A stretch of DNA of 62,466 nt from Hallella mizrahii (GCF_009695775.1 NZ_VUNG01000022.1:1-62466), one strand, 5' to 3'. Shown: positions 36,018-45,025, counted from the stretch's first letter. The notes: a model not told the origin generated them from the sequence alone. A program made the numbers and translations.

Positions 36018-39000
36018 CTACCGTCTTACCACCTTCATGCCATTGATGATATATATTCCCTGCGGCAGACGGGAGATTGCGGCGGGATTATCGCCGACAC
36101 ACTGTCCACTGAGATTATATATGCGGTTGTCTCGCCATGAGACAGCCGCTTTCTTGTTATGGTCCAATTCCATGATACCTTCTATGGAGGTCATCGTTGC
36201 CCCCGCTTGCCCGATGTTACCATGCTCCTTGCCGTCGAACGACGTGTAGAACGCCTTGGCGGGTGAGTCTGACTGCTTGCCGGAGAAGTCGATATAGGCA
36301 TGATATGCCGACAGGCTTGCCGCCACGCTGCCTATAGTGTAGAGCTTGCCGCCTCCGTCCTGCTTGCCGTTGCTGCCCACCACAACGAGAGAACCTTGGG
36401 TCAGCGAGGTCGTGGCAAAGAGCCCTTTCGCCGTATAGTCGCTGTTGCTCGGCGCCGTGAGATAGTAGTAGGAGGGTGTCGCCTGCCTGCCCATATACAC
36501 CGTGTCGACGGTAAAGCCTTTGGTGAGGGTCGTGTCGGGATAGATGAAGTAAGGTCTGCCTGCAACAAGGAACTGGTAGTAATGGCGGGTGAAGAGCACG
36601 CTGTCGTTGCGCAGGTCGTCGAAGGCGATGACATGGGCACGGCTTCCGAAGGTGCGTTTGAACTGGCCCTCGTTCATGCTGAACGGCAGACAGATACTCG
36701 ACCATTTGCCCTTGGTGTAGTTGTTAGGGACTTTGACATTCACGAAGGTTCCCGTGTAAGCTGTCGGCGTGGCCTCTCCAGCCTCCGGCAGACTCACCGT
36801 CCGTGTGCTCTGATGCTCATCCTCCACATAGGAGAAGCCACAGAGACCGATCTTCGACACGTTTGAGAAGAGAAAATAAGTCTTTCCTGCCTGCACGTCG
36901 AAGGTATATCTGACATAAGCCTTGGAGATGATCTGATGGGCTCCGTCTTTGGTGGAGAACACCTCCTCGGCGTCACCTTTGTGATAACTTTTCCAGTTAT
37001 CGATGATATAATTCTTGCGCCAGGTGGTCAGGGAATCGTTGCCCTTGGCGTCTGATCCCATGTCGCTGAAATCCCACTTCACGGTCTGCGAACCGATTTT
37101 TTCCTCGAAGTCCACGCGGTAGATTCCTTTGGTGTTGGCTCCGGGCGCATGATTCTCCTCTTCCTCCATGGCGATGGCATTCGATGCCACGCCATTCTCA
37201 GCCGTAAAGGTCACGGGCTTCCCCGTCTCGTCAATCAGATAATAGGGTGTCCACTTCACCTTCGCCGTGTAGGTCCCGTCGGTGTTGGGCTCTATGTCAC
37301 TGGGATTGCCAGAGTACTGGCAGCATCCGTTCTGCAGGACGTAGACGTTGAGCCGTCCGTTCGACATCGGTTCGAACTTCAGGTAGGCCCCCCGGCAGGG
37401 CACGTCCCAGGTGCTTGGCGCCGACGGCAGGTAGTTGCCCGTGTTGCGGTATACGTTCTCGTGCTTGGCGTTCTGTCCGCCGCCTGTATAGTCGGGGAAG
37501 CCGGCATAGATACGGTTGTTCGTACCGGTGGAATCCATTTTCGCCACTTTCCACGAGTCGAGGGCGTAGGTGCCTTTCGTGGGGTTGGCGAGATAATAGT
37601 TGCTCCAGCCACCGTAGGTCATGGTGATATCGGTGACGGGTGTGGTGGTGACCTTCTCCCCGACGATAGGTGTCTCTCCGTTTCTGACAATGTAAACGGG
37701 CAGTCCGGAGAGCTCCACCGCCATGAGGGCATGCTTGACGGCATTGGCTTCCGACGACTTCACGCTTGCCAGCACGCCAATACCCGGCTTGTTGACCAGC
37801 GGGTGTTTGTTGATCGCGTCTTTATTGACTTCGCTGCTGACACCGATCTTGCCGGCTTCATCCACCACGACATATTTTGGTTTATCTGTCTTTTGCTCTT
37901 CAGTCTCCTTCGAATCTTCAAATTCCGTAGTAAACGTCACCCCTTTCGTCTTTCTCGATACCACCTTGGGCAAATGTCCCGTGTAGGCGCCGATGTATAT
38001 CTTCGTACGTTTATATCCTTCGGTGTCATACCGCGTCATGAGCCATGCTGGCTGGTAGTTGACGCCATAGAGCTGAAGGCCTTTGTTGGAGGCTCCGTTA
38101 CCAATGTTAAACAGGTAATAGGTGTATCCCGCGAAGAGCGGGAAACTGAAGGAGTGGCTGTCTATACCGTCACTGGTGGCGGTGTAGCTGTCGTCCTCGT
38201 AGCTGCCGTTGCCTTTGTCCCACCGCACGACCACCTTGTTGCCACTGAGGTAGTGGGCTTTCACCGTGACGAAGCCGTTGACCTTAGGCTGGAGCATATA
38301 GAAGGTGCCGTCGCTGGGGATATTGCTATTTCCGGAGAAATTTACCTCCTTGGCGACGCAATAGAAGGCGCCGTTTTCGTCCGCGCTGACCGTGAAGTTT
38401 TTGCTGTCCTCCTTCCCGAAGGTGACGGTCAGTCCCGGCACGCCGGCGATGCTCGTTCCGGCCTGCATCGTTCCGGCGGCGGTGAAGGTGAGCAGCCCGG
38501 CATCCGTGGCTGTCACGCTGACGCTGCGCGCCCTATTGTCGTAGTTGTAGGCATAAGTGTCCTCACCTTCCTGAATGGTGTACGCCCAGGTAGCATCCTT
38601 CTTGTTCCATATCCTGAGGCGGTAGGTGGCGGTGCCGCTATAGTATTTTGCCTTGTCGTCGTCGGTGGTGGGTGTGGCCTTGACGGTGATAATGGCATAG
38701 CTCTGATCGTTGCCGATGTTGACCTTTCCCGTGTTGGCGTCGATGGTAGCGTTGCTGCCGTCGTTAAGGTCTATGGAATAAGAAAGCGTGAAGTGCGATG
38801 AGATGTCCGTGCCGTTAGGGTCCGTGATCGTCAGCGTAGGCTCTTCAAAGTATTTGCCGACGTTGGCTACACAGCTGTCCTGCGAGAAGGTCAGCGTCGG
38901 GGTGATCTTGTCGAGGACGGTGAGGTGCATAGGAGCGCTCACGTCGCCATAGTGCGTGGTGTCCCAAGGACGGAAGATAAATACAATATCGGTATTGGTG

Positions 39001-40844
39001 ACCGCCTTGCCGAAGGACAGCCGCCAGTTGCTCGCCGATTTGTTGTATTTCAGCTTGTCATAGTCGTAGTATTTCCATTGGATGCCGTGAGCGTCGGTGA
39101 CAGTAGAGTCCGGGTCGAAGGTTTGGCCATAGGTCTGCGCGCTGGGCTCAACGGCCGCCGCCACCTTCACCAGATAGTGTCCCCCCACTTCCTGACCGTT
39201 GTAGTCGTTGTGGAGTGTTGGTTGGTTGTCCTCATCGATATATCCGTTGACATAAGTGGTGAAATAGGTTGGCGAGACGATGAGACGTGCATAACGTTGC
39301 GCAGTGGAATAGCTGAGAGTCGTCTGGCTAGCGCCAAAAACGGATGCATAGGACCAATCAGGCTTGGCATCCACATTGAAGACGACGGTACCCTGCACGG
39401 AGCCGTTGGTCTGCATATACCAGTTGTCAGCGGCCCAGTTGCTTGTCCAGATGTTCTGGCAGACACCTTGCGGGTCGCTTTTGACCGTCATGAAGATCTT
39501 GAAGCAACTTGTTACGTCATTGCCGAGGTCGTCGCGCACGATCGCCGTGTCGAGTTTCACCTGCGAGTCGGTGAGTTTGATGGAGTGCGTCTCATGCGGG
39601 AAGCTCACGGTAGTGGGTATGATGCCGGTGGCATTGATGATGGTGACGGGCACATCCCGCTCATAGCCGGCATACTGCGTGGCATTCTTAGGCGTGAAGG
39701 TATAGTGGAAGGCAAACGAGCCCACATTGGTCAGCGAGATAACCTTGTGCTTGTCGTTTGTATAACTGAATAATTTGCCTTCGGGATTGCCGCTGCCCGT
39801 GGTGGCCTTCGCTGTGATGTCTATGTCATACTTGTCGGTGATATCGCTGCCCCGTACATCGGTAATAGTCGCCGTTGGCAGAGCGATCTCTGTTCCGAGA
39901 TACGCCTTAATAGTGTCCTGGCTAAGGGCCACTTGGGGTTTTATCTGTGGAATGTGGATGAGGTAGGCACCGTAGACGGTGGTAAAGAGACTGTCGGAGT
40001 AGGGCGTGGCACGTATCATCACATAGGCGTCGCCGGGCTTGTCGCCGATGGTCACACGGCCGTAGAGCTTCGACACCGTACTGCCGGTGCCGGCATCGGT
40101 GGTCGTTACGGTATTGTCGGTGAGGTCCTTGGCTCTGCCGAAATAGAAGTTAATCGAGAACTGTGAGGTGATATTTGTCTTCATCTCCGGGTCGGCGAAG
40201 ATGGCATAGGTGGGATTCTGCTTGAAAGACTTCTGGAGGATCGACTGCTCGAAATAGCTGCCCGACAGTCGGATGTAAGGGATGGCCTGCTTGGTTTCTA
40301 TATACGACACCGTCATACTGCCCGCTTTGTCATCGAGATACAACGGCTCACCCTTCGTCGTGAAACGCAGGGTGTGGTTGTAGCCGGGCACGGCGATATC
40401 GCCATCATCCATCGTCCAGGTCACCTCTTCGGGATTGTCGGCATTGGCGGTGAGTGTGCCGCGGTTAGGGATGATGGAGTCGAGGAGCGTCTGGTTGAAA
40501 GTGCCGAGCTTGTCAAAGACGATCTTGTTGAAGAGATACCCTTTCTGTGTGGCGGTCTTCTGCTGACTGTTGATGGTGATGGCGCCGCCGGAGGAGATCA
40601 TCACGGCGTTGCGCGCAGCGTCCCACGTAGCCTTCTCAAGGATGATGGTAAAGCCATCCGTGGTCTTGCTCACCGTCGGCGCACCTTTGAAGTCGGAAGG
40701 AGAGAACAGCTTGGAAAGATCTATCGTCTTCGTCTCGGCTTGACCATAAGCAAAATAGGGTAGCCCGAAAAATGTCAGCAGGCAGAGAAGAAAGTAAACT
40801 ATATGCTTATCCCCTTGCCATTTATTAATACCTATTGTGTTCAT
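36018..40844 (-). CDS. Very large exported protein with repeated Ig-like segments and T9SS-like C-terminus
   Basis: 1608 aa from ATG 40844 (MNTIGINKWQGDKHIVYFLL), giving a signal peptide ending FAYG-QA at about residue 34; an ATG ten codons upstream overlaps the promoter box. At about residues 303-350, 415-460 and 655-700 a similar segment recurs: a short strand plus a block of the form TATITDxxGsDIT followed by a hydrophobic strand. The end (YNLSGQCVGDNPAAISRLPQ then GIYIINGMKVVRR) resembles type IX secretion sorting domains of Bacteroidetes, so it is probably a cell-surface protein. The specific function is not recognised. It is the last gene of a minus-strand group that begins at 43127. 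Confidence 0.7.
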   Translation of the reverse strand: MNTIGINKWQGDKHIVYFLLCLLTFFGLPYFAYGQAETKTIDLSKLFSPSDFKGAPTVSKTTDGFTIILEKATWDAARNAVMISSGGAITINSQQKTATQKGYLFNKIVFDKLGTFNQTLLDSIIPNRGTLTANADNPEEVTWTMDDGDIAVPGYNHTLRFTTKGEPLYLDDKAGSMTVSYIETKQAIPYIRLSGSYFEQSILQKSFKQNPTYAIFADPEMKTNITSQFSINFYFGRAKDLTDNTVTTTDAGTGSTVSKLYGRVTIGDKPGDAYVMIRATPYSDSLFTTVYGAYLIHIPQIKPQVALSQDTIKAYLGTEIALPTATITDVRGSDITDKYDIDITAKATTGSGNPEGKLFSYTNDKHKVISLTNVGSFAFHYTFTPKNATQYAGYERDVPVTIINATGIIPTTVSFPHETHSIKLTDSQVKLDTAIVRDDLGNDVTSCFKIFMTVKSDPQGVCQNIWTSNWAADNWYMQTNGSVQGTVVFNVDAKPDWSYASVFGASQTTLSYSTAQRYARLIVSPTYFTTYVNGYIDEDNQPTLHNDYNGQEVGGHYLVKVAAAVEPSAQTYGQTFDPDSTVTDAHGIQWKYYDYDKLKYNKSASNWRLSFGKAVTNTDIVFIFRPWDTTHYGDVSAPMHLTVLDKITPTLTFSQDSCVANVGKYFEEPTLTITDPNGTDISSHFTLSYSIDLNDGSNATIDANTGKVNIGNDQSYAIITVKATPTTDDDKAKYYSGTATYRLRIWNKKDATWAYTIQEGEDTYAYNYDNRARSVSVTATDAGLLTFTAAGTMQAGTSIAGVPGLTVTFGKEDSKNFTVSADENGAFYCVAKEVNFSGNSNIPSDGTFYMLQPKVNGFVTVKAHYLSGNKVVVRWDKGNGSYEDDSYTATSDGIDSHSFSFPLFAGYTYYLFNIGNGASNKGLQLYGVNYQPAWLMTRYDTEGYKRTKIYIGAYTGHLPKVVSRKTKGVTFTTEFEDSKETEEQKTDKPKYVVVDEAGKIGVSSEVNKDAINKHPLVNKPGIGVLASVKSSEANAVKHALMAVELSGLPVYIVRNGETPIVGEKVTTTPVTDITMTYGGWSNYYLANPTKGTYALDSWKVAKMDSTGTNNRIYAGFPDYTGGGQNAKHENVYRNTGNYLPSAPSTWDVPCRGAYLKFEPMSNGRLNVYVLQNGCCQYSGNPSDIEPNTDGTYTAKVKWTPYYLIDETGKPVTFTAENGVASNAIAMEEEENHAPGANTKGIYRVDFEEKIGSQTVKWDFSDMGSDAKGNDSLTTWRKNYIIDNWKSYHKGDAEEVFSTKDGAHQIISKAYVRYTFDVQAGKTYFLFSNVSKIGLCGFSYVEDEHQSTRTVSLPEAGEATPTAYTGTFVNVKVPNNYTKGKWSSICLPFSMNEGQFKRTFGSRAHVIAFDDLRNDSVLFTRHYYQFLVAGRPYFIYPDTTLTKGFTVDTVYMGRQATPSYYYLTAPSNSDYTAKGLFATTSLTQGSLVVVGSNGKQDGGGKLYTIGSVAASLSAYHAYIDFSGKQSDSPAKAFYTSFDGKEHGNIGQAGATMTSIEGIMELDHNKKAAVSWRDNRIYNLSGQCVGDNPAAISRLPQGIYIINGMKVVRR

Positions 40845-40871
40845 GTTACTAGTCCTCTGTATGATACCATA

Positions 40872-40879
40872 CAAAGTTA
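40872..40879 (-). promoter_or_regulatory. Probable -7 element for the 1608-aa protein gene
   Basis: On the minus strand TAACTTTG at 40879-40872, 28 bp before the chosen ATG at 40844. No clear -33 box. It suggests this gene can be transcribed separately from the PqqD cassette. Confidence 0.5.
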
Positions 40880-40952
40880 AACAATTTATTGCATATTCCC
40901 TATTTTTTCTTCGAAAACATTTGGGCTATTTTTAAATGGTAGGTGTCCTATT

Positions 40953-41240
40953 TTAGGCCTCGATGATTCCAGCCTTCTTCCAATCTTTAATGGTACATTC
41001 TGCATCTTCAAGTGCTTGGGAATGGGGAAGCGGAGTCGTATCGTCGAGCTGATAATTATCCATTAGTATTTTTGCGAGTGTCTCTGCAGTAAACTCTTTG
41101 TCTTGTATCTCGTTCCAAAGAAGGGCAGCGCTCTCGTTCATGCTGATTATAGAGGTGAAGTCTATATTTTCCTTGCCCTCAGCAACGATGAGGTTTTGAC
41201 CACATACCTTTCTGATTTTAAATCCTTTCTTAGCTTTCAT
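40953..41240 (-). CDS. PqqD family protein (RRE-like peptide chaperone)
   Basis: 95 aa. PqqD-type fold: N-terminal strands (GFKIRKVCGQNLIVAEGKEN) and helices with the typical block MNESAALLWNEIQDKEFTAE followed by a C-terminal helix with DWKKAGIIEA. PqqD proteins bind the leader of peptides to be modified (RiPP recognition element). Here it is 78 bp after an S24/S26 peptidase-like gene and close to an HPr-kinase-like gene. No small precursor peptide is visible nearby. Binding partner unknown. Confidence 0.82.
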   Translation of the reverse strand: MKAKKGFKIRKVCGQNLIVAEGKENIDFTSIISMNESAALLWNEIQDKEFTAETLAKILMDNYQLDDTTPLPHSQALEDAECTIKDWKKAGIIEA

Positions 41241-41318
41241 ATTCTTATTTATTATTACTTTATTTGATAGTAAGACTCCTTAGCTAAATAATGCTGTTGT
41301 AGCCTTTGACTTTAGTGG

Positions 41319-41783
41319 TTAAACTGTGCCGAAAACAGGAATCCAAATTCTTCTGTAAAATGCAAGCAAGTATCGTCGCACAGGGAATAAACGTGTCCAA
41401 ATCCAAGAATAGATCTTCCATTTCTTTCCATCTGTTCTGTCGAGTTTTTCTCTTCCTTTTCGATAAAAACCGACTACTGCTCCTTTTATATCGCTAAGTC
41501 GGCAAAGCTCTGTACCTATATTACCGTCACCACGCAACGTCACCTGATCATGGTCGATGCTGATGATGCGGTGAAGCACATAGTGCCTGGGAGCTATCTC
41601 TGCTAAAACGGGATCGCCAACTTGCGGATGAGTCGCCTTGGTCATTAAAGCCTTGTCTCGGTTGTCTTCCAAGAAGGGTCTCATAGAGTAGCCTCGTAAA
41701 CGAAGCGTGATCGTGTGCCCTTCATTCATCAGTCTGACGATTTCTGGTAAAATCACCGAATTAGGGCATTTAATTTCTTCCAT
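41319..41783 (-). CDS. S24/S26 family (signal-peptidase-like) protein
   Basis: 154 aa from ATG 41783 (MEEIKCPNSVILPEIVRLMN), which overlaps the end of the kinase-like gene by 14 bp; a longer frame upstream to 41867 would run through kinase coding sequence. Ser33 lies in GYSMRPFL, the S26/S24 nucleophile motif, and His71 in YVLHRIISIDHDQ takes the place of the usual Lys, as in the Ser-His (SipW/ER-type) signal peptidases. The C-terminal part (KIYSWIWTRLFPVRRYLLAF) is basic and aromatic, perhaps membrane-associated. It may process a precursor linked to the PqqD protein; inference. Confidence 0.75.
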   Translation of the reverse strand: MEEIKCPNSVILPEIVRLMNEGHTITLRLRGYSMRPFLEDNRDKALMTKATHPQVGDPVLAEIAPRHYVLHRIISIDHDQVTLRGDGNIGTELCRLSDIKGAVVGFYRKGREKLDRTDGKKWKIYSWIWTRLFPVRRYLLAFYRRIWIPVFGTV

Positions 41784-42708
41784 GGCCGTTGTTGATATGG
41801 ATTTCTTGGTAACAGATCTCTGCTGCTTCCTGATTGGGGAGACAATGCAGTGTATAGACAGGCACATGCTCTATGATTTTACCAATCGTATTACAGATGT
41901 GGTCGAAGATGTCCGAGTCCCATTTCATGGAAGAGCACGAGGGAAGGAAAGATGCAAAAGCATCTATGGGCGATAGCTTTTCTATAGAGTTTACCTTAGC
42001 TCTGTCAATACGTGTGATAGCGCCTAATCTTGCTTTGACTTTTCTGTAGCAGGGAGTCTTTCCGCTCCAAGGAGATCCATAGATATAGACATTATCTTCT
42101 ATGATCCTGATGATAGGATTATCGTCATTCATCAAATCAGAGCCAGGAATATAGCGTAGCCACATGCTGACTTGTGTTGATTTGCCAGTTCCGCTTTTGG
42201 CGATGAAAGGATATCCCCAACCATTGTTCCTGACTAATGAGGCATGAACAAGGAGTGTGTCGCGATAGCTTGATGCAAAAGCAAATACCAACATGAGTGC
42301 ATTGTTGAGCCCAAACTTGCGCATCGTGTTGTTGCCGTTCAATGCGCATTGGCATTGAGAGAAGTCTTTGTTCGTTATCAGCAGACAACATTCGCGTCCG
42401 TGTATGTCTTTGATGATATATTGATATCCCCCATTGTCAAGTAGGTCTACAATGGTGTCTCCATTGCCAGTATCAAAGACGCGGATACGTTCGCGCTTGT
42501 CTTTCGGCCAAGGCTTGGTCTGATCGTCTACTCGTAGAGAAAACAATACATCATTGCCTTTACCATGCTCTGTAAGAAAAGGACGCAGTGAAGGCAACAG
42601 CTGTAAATCATTGACATCGTTGGGCGGAAAGCCGATGAAGCATTCGAAGTCTGCAACTTCAAAACAATATGAGGTGGACTGATGAGGCTGAGGTGGTGTA
42701 TATTCCAC
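41770..42708 (-). CDS. HPr-kinase-like P-loop protein
   Basis: 312 aa. The C-terminal half has the HprK-like block: LLVHASLVRNN (His155), a P-loop AKSGTGKST with Lys176, then LMNDDNPI (Asp195-Asp196), the order seen in HPr kinases and in the K proteins of some lasso-peptide clusters. The N-terminal 130 residues are not recognised and give no known domain. It overlaps the S24/S26 gene by 14 bp and is 8 bp from the upstream small exported protein, so all are probably one operon. Phosphorylation target unknown. Confidence 0.72.
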   Translation of the reverse strand: MEYTPPQPHQSTSYCFEVADFECFIGFPPNDVNDLQLLPSLRPFLTEHGKGNDVLFSLRVDDQTKPWPKDKRERIRVFDTGNGDTIVDLLDNGGYQYIIKDIHGRECCLLITNKDFSQCQCALNGNNTMRKFGLNNALMLVFAFASSYRDTLLVHASLVRNNGWGYPFIAKSGTGKSTQVSMWLRYIPGSDLMNDDNPIIRIIEDNVYIYGSPWSGKTPCYRKVKARLGAITRIDRAKVNSIEKLSPIDAFASFLPSCSSMKWDSDIFDHICNTIGKIIEHVPVYTLHCLPNQEAAEICYQEIHINNGHGRN

Positions 42709-42716
42709 TGTAGATG

Positions 42717-43127
42717 TTAGTTGTCTTCTGGTTTGATGGCTTGATAAGTGAAATCACTTAATTTCAGATATTTGATGTCAAACTTACCTTTGTCGACGTA
42801 TTTCTTTCTGAGATTCAGAAATTTCTTCTCTGCCTCTTTCTTGGTCAGTCCATACGAAGTGATACAGACGGCATGCTTCCACCCCTTTTGGTCAAGATAG
42901 TCTTGGAGCTGATAGGAATAGTTTTCTCTACTGTAGAGAAAATTTGTCTTTGTGTCGATATATGCCGAATCCAGTCTCTGTAGCTCTGTGAAGTAGACCG
43001 TGGAGTCGTTGAAAGAGGCAGCAAAGCCATAAATATAAATGGTCTTTGCTGTGTTGGCTGCTGAGATGCCTAACGTAGCAAACATAGCACAAATTCCCAA
43101 CAGACATCTTTTGATATTTCTCTTCAT
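42717..43127 (-). CDS. Small exported protein, unknown
   Basis: 136 aa with a signal peptide (KRNIKRCLLGICAMFATLGISAA). The rest is a mixed alpha/beta domain with no Cys pair and many Tyr/Lys residues (DSAYIDTKTNFLYSRENYSY, KKEAEKKFLNLRKKYVDKGK). No family is recognised. It leads the HPr-kinase-like gene by 8 bp and is preceded by a plausible promoter. Possibly a substrate or sensor for the cassette; inference only. Confidence 0.65.
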   Translation of the reverse strand: MKRNIKRCLLGICAMFATLGISAANTAKTIYIYGFAASFNDSTVYFTELQRLDSAYIDTKTNFLYSRENYSYQLQDYLDQKGWKHAVCITSYGLTKKEAEKKFLNLRKKYVDKGKFDIKYLKLSDFTYQAIKPEDN

Positions 43128-43196
43128 ATTGTTTCTTTATTACGTGATTTCTTGTTCCTCAAGGATGTCAGTGCTCTCCCCAAAGATATCATAGTG

Positions 43197-43228
43197 CAAA
43201 GATACGAAAAAAAAGGTGTATAGAGCAA
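43197..43228 (-). promoter_or_regulatory. Promoter upstream of the small exported protein cassette, overlapping a terminator hairpin
   Basis: Minus strand: TTG at 43228-43226 and TATCTTTG at 43204-43197, spacer 21 bp. The -33 TTG sits in the loop of the htrA terminator hairpin. A second TATCTTTG lies at 43188-43181. Confidence 0.5.
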
Positions 43229-43245
43229 GTCCATACACCTTTTTT
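43209..43245. terminator. Bidirectional intrinsic terminator downstream of htrA
   Basis: GGTGTAT (43215-43221) pairs with ATACACC (43233-43239), extended by A-run/T-run pairs on both sides, loop 11 nt. Being flanked by As and Ts it can work in both directions; it lies about 40 bp past the htrA stop codon. Confidence 0.9.
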
Positions 43246-43286
43246 AATATATTAGAGCTTTCTATTGCATCATGTGCTTCTCTTAT

Positions 43287-44759
43287 TTATTTGTCAGTAC
43301 CGATATTTACGGCCTTGTAGTCGGTCTTGCCCGATGGCCATTCTCCTGTGATGAACAGCACCGGATTCTTGCTTGTAGAAGCATCTTTGACAGCATCCTG
43401 GAGATCGGAGATGGTCTTCATCGGCTTGTCATTGACGGTCAGAATGATAAATCCATTGCTGATGCCGCCATCTTTGAACGCACCGCTCTTTACATCCTTG
43501 ACCTGCAGGCCATAGCTGATACCCAGCTGCTTCTTTAAGTCTGCACTGACAGGAATGACCTTGGCACCAAGAACATCCAGGTCTGCGGTCTTGATCACTT
43601 TGGTGTTGCCTTGCATATTTTTGACGGTGACCGACTTGCTCATCTTCTTCTTGTTGTGAAGCCAAGTGATTGTAATCTTGTCGCCCGGATGCTTGCTGTT
43701 GATGACCTCTTGCAGTTCTGCCATCTTGGTGATATTCTTGCCGTCAACACCTACGATGACATCGCCTTTCTCAATACCGGCAGCAGAGGCGGCACTATTG
43801 TCTTCTACTTTGGCTACATAGACTCCGTCTACGGTACCAAGGTCGGGCACATCCTTGTTTTGATCTTTCAGGTTGTTGATATAGTTGAGCACATCCTGAC
43901 CTTGAATGCCAAGATAAGCGCGCTGTACGGTGCCGTATTTCTTCAAGTCGTCGATCACCTTTGTCATGATGGCAGTAGGAATGGCGAAGCCGTAGCCGGC
44001 ATAGGAACCGGTTTCGGAGAATAGCATGGCGTTGATGCCGACGAGCTCTCCCTTAGTGTTGACGAGCGCACCACCCGAGTTGCCTTTGTTGATGGCGGCA
44101 TCGGTCTGAATGAAGCTTTCAACACCGTTGGCACCGAGTGTACGTGCCTTGGCACTGATGATGCCGGCCGTAACGGTGTTGTTCAGTCCGAAGGGATTAC
44201 CTACGGCGATGACCCATTCACCAACCTTCAGATTGTCGGAGTTGCCGATTGGAAGGGTAGGCAGATTCTTACCGTCGATCTTGATTAGGGCAAGGTCGGT
44301 GGTTGGATCCGTGCCTATGATGCGTGCGTTGAACTCTCTGTTGTCTTCGAGGGTGACGGTCAGCTCATCAGCACCGTTGACAACATGGTTGTTGGTGACG
44401 ATATATCCGTCTGGGCTGATGATGACTCCAGATCCGGCTGCTTCCTGCTTTGGCGTTCTGATCTGGCGTTTTTGTACGCCGCCGTTGCCGCCATCGGGAT
44501 TACCGAAGAATCCGAATGGATCAAAGAAGTCGGAGAAAGGATCGTTCTGTACCTCCACTGTTTTTGTTTTGGAGTTTTGGACGTATTTAATGTAGACCAC
44601 CGCAGGCAGAGCCTTTTCGGCAGCATAGGTCAAATCAACCGGTTGTCCTGCTATTTCCACTTTGTTGGTGGCTGCAGAAGCATTGGCATACTCGCCGATG
44701 GGTAGGGTCAATGCCATGGAGCAAAGTCCTACAAGCAAATAATTGGAATACTTTTTCAT
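43287..44759 (-). CDS. htrA: DegP/HtrA-type periplasmic serine protease
   Basis: 490 aa. Signal peptide; trypsin-like protease domain with His125 (TNNHVVNGA), Asp155 (TTDLALIK) and Ser228 (GNSGGAL). Two PDZ domains follow (about 275-370 with VDGVYVAKVEDNSAASAAGI, and about 400-490 with YGLQVKDVKSGAFKDGGISN). It degrades or refolds misfolded envelope proteins. The upstream region carries an unusual operator-like palindrome. Monocistronic, with terminator just downstream. Confidence 0.95.
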   Translation of the reverse strand: MKKYSNYLLVGLCSMALTLPIGEYANASAATNKVEIAGQPVDLTYAAEKALPAVVYIKYVQNSKTKTVEVQNDPFSDFFDPFGFFGNPDGGNGGVQKRQIRTPKQEAAGSGVIISPDGYIVTNNHVVNGADELTVTLEDNREFNARIIGTDPTTDLALIKIDGKNLPTLPIGNSDNLKVGEWVIAVGNPFGLNNTVTAGIISAKARTLGANGVESFIQTDAAINKGNSGGALVNTKGELVGINAMLFSETGSYAGYGFAIPTAIMTKVIDDLKKYGTVQRAYLGIQGQDVLNYINNLKDQNKDVPDLGTVDGVYVAKVEDNSAASAAGIEKGDVIVGVDGKNITKMAELQEVINSKHPGDKITITWLHNKKKMSKSVTVKNMQGNTKVIKTADLDVLGAKVIPVSADLKKQLGISYGLQVKDVKSGAFKDGGISNGFIILTVNDKPMKTISDLQDAVKDASTSKNPVLFITGEWPSGKTDYKAVNIGTDK

Positions 44760-44875
44760 TCTTTCAATGGTTTATGTTTATTACTTTATGATTTACACTT
44801 GAATCTTTGTTTCACATTGTTGTCAGTTCCTCTATATCCCTGACAGATAATTGACGAATACTGCTGATACGCTTG

Positions 44876-44914
44876 CAAATATAGCATCAAAAGATGAATG
44901 ACTGACATTTTGTC
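44876..44914 (-). promoter_or_regulatory. htrA promoter with palindrome at the -33 position
   Basis: Minus strand: -7 TATATTTG at 44883-44876; exactly 20 bp upstream, where TTTG is expected, lies GACAAAATGTC (44914-44904). This arm-gap-arm motif GACA/TGTC may be an operator or stress-sigma box. Another inverted pair TGTCAG (44821-44826)/CTGACA (44840-44845) lies in the leader. The rest of the 300-bp gap is AT-rich with no reading frame. Confidence 0.5.
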
Positions 44915-45025
44915 CTATTACTTTATCTGACTTTAACACATTCTTTTTTGAACTTAACTGCTATTAAGTAGAATAAAAGTTGATTTTACATTCCTTTAAA
45001 AACTTACAAAATATTAATCGGTCGG

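Noticed and set aside
37149..38801. 550-aa open frame antisense to the large exported protein
   Set aside because: It lies wholly within a gene with signal peptide and coherent domains on the other strand; its composition (Val/Arg/His/Gly-rich) is that of a shadow frame.
40953..42708. Complete lasso-peptide cluster
   Set aside because: The kinase-like and PqqD-like parts fit, but no asparagine-synthetase-like cyclase, transglutaminase-like protease or short precursor is visible.
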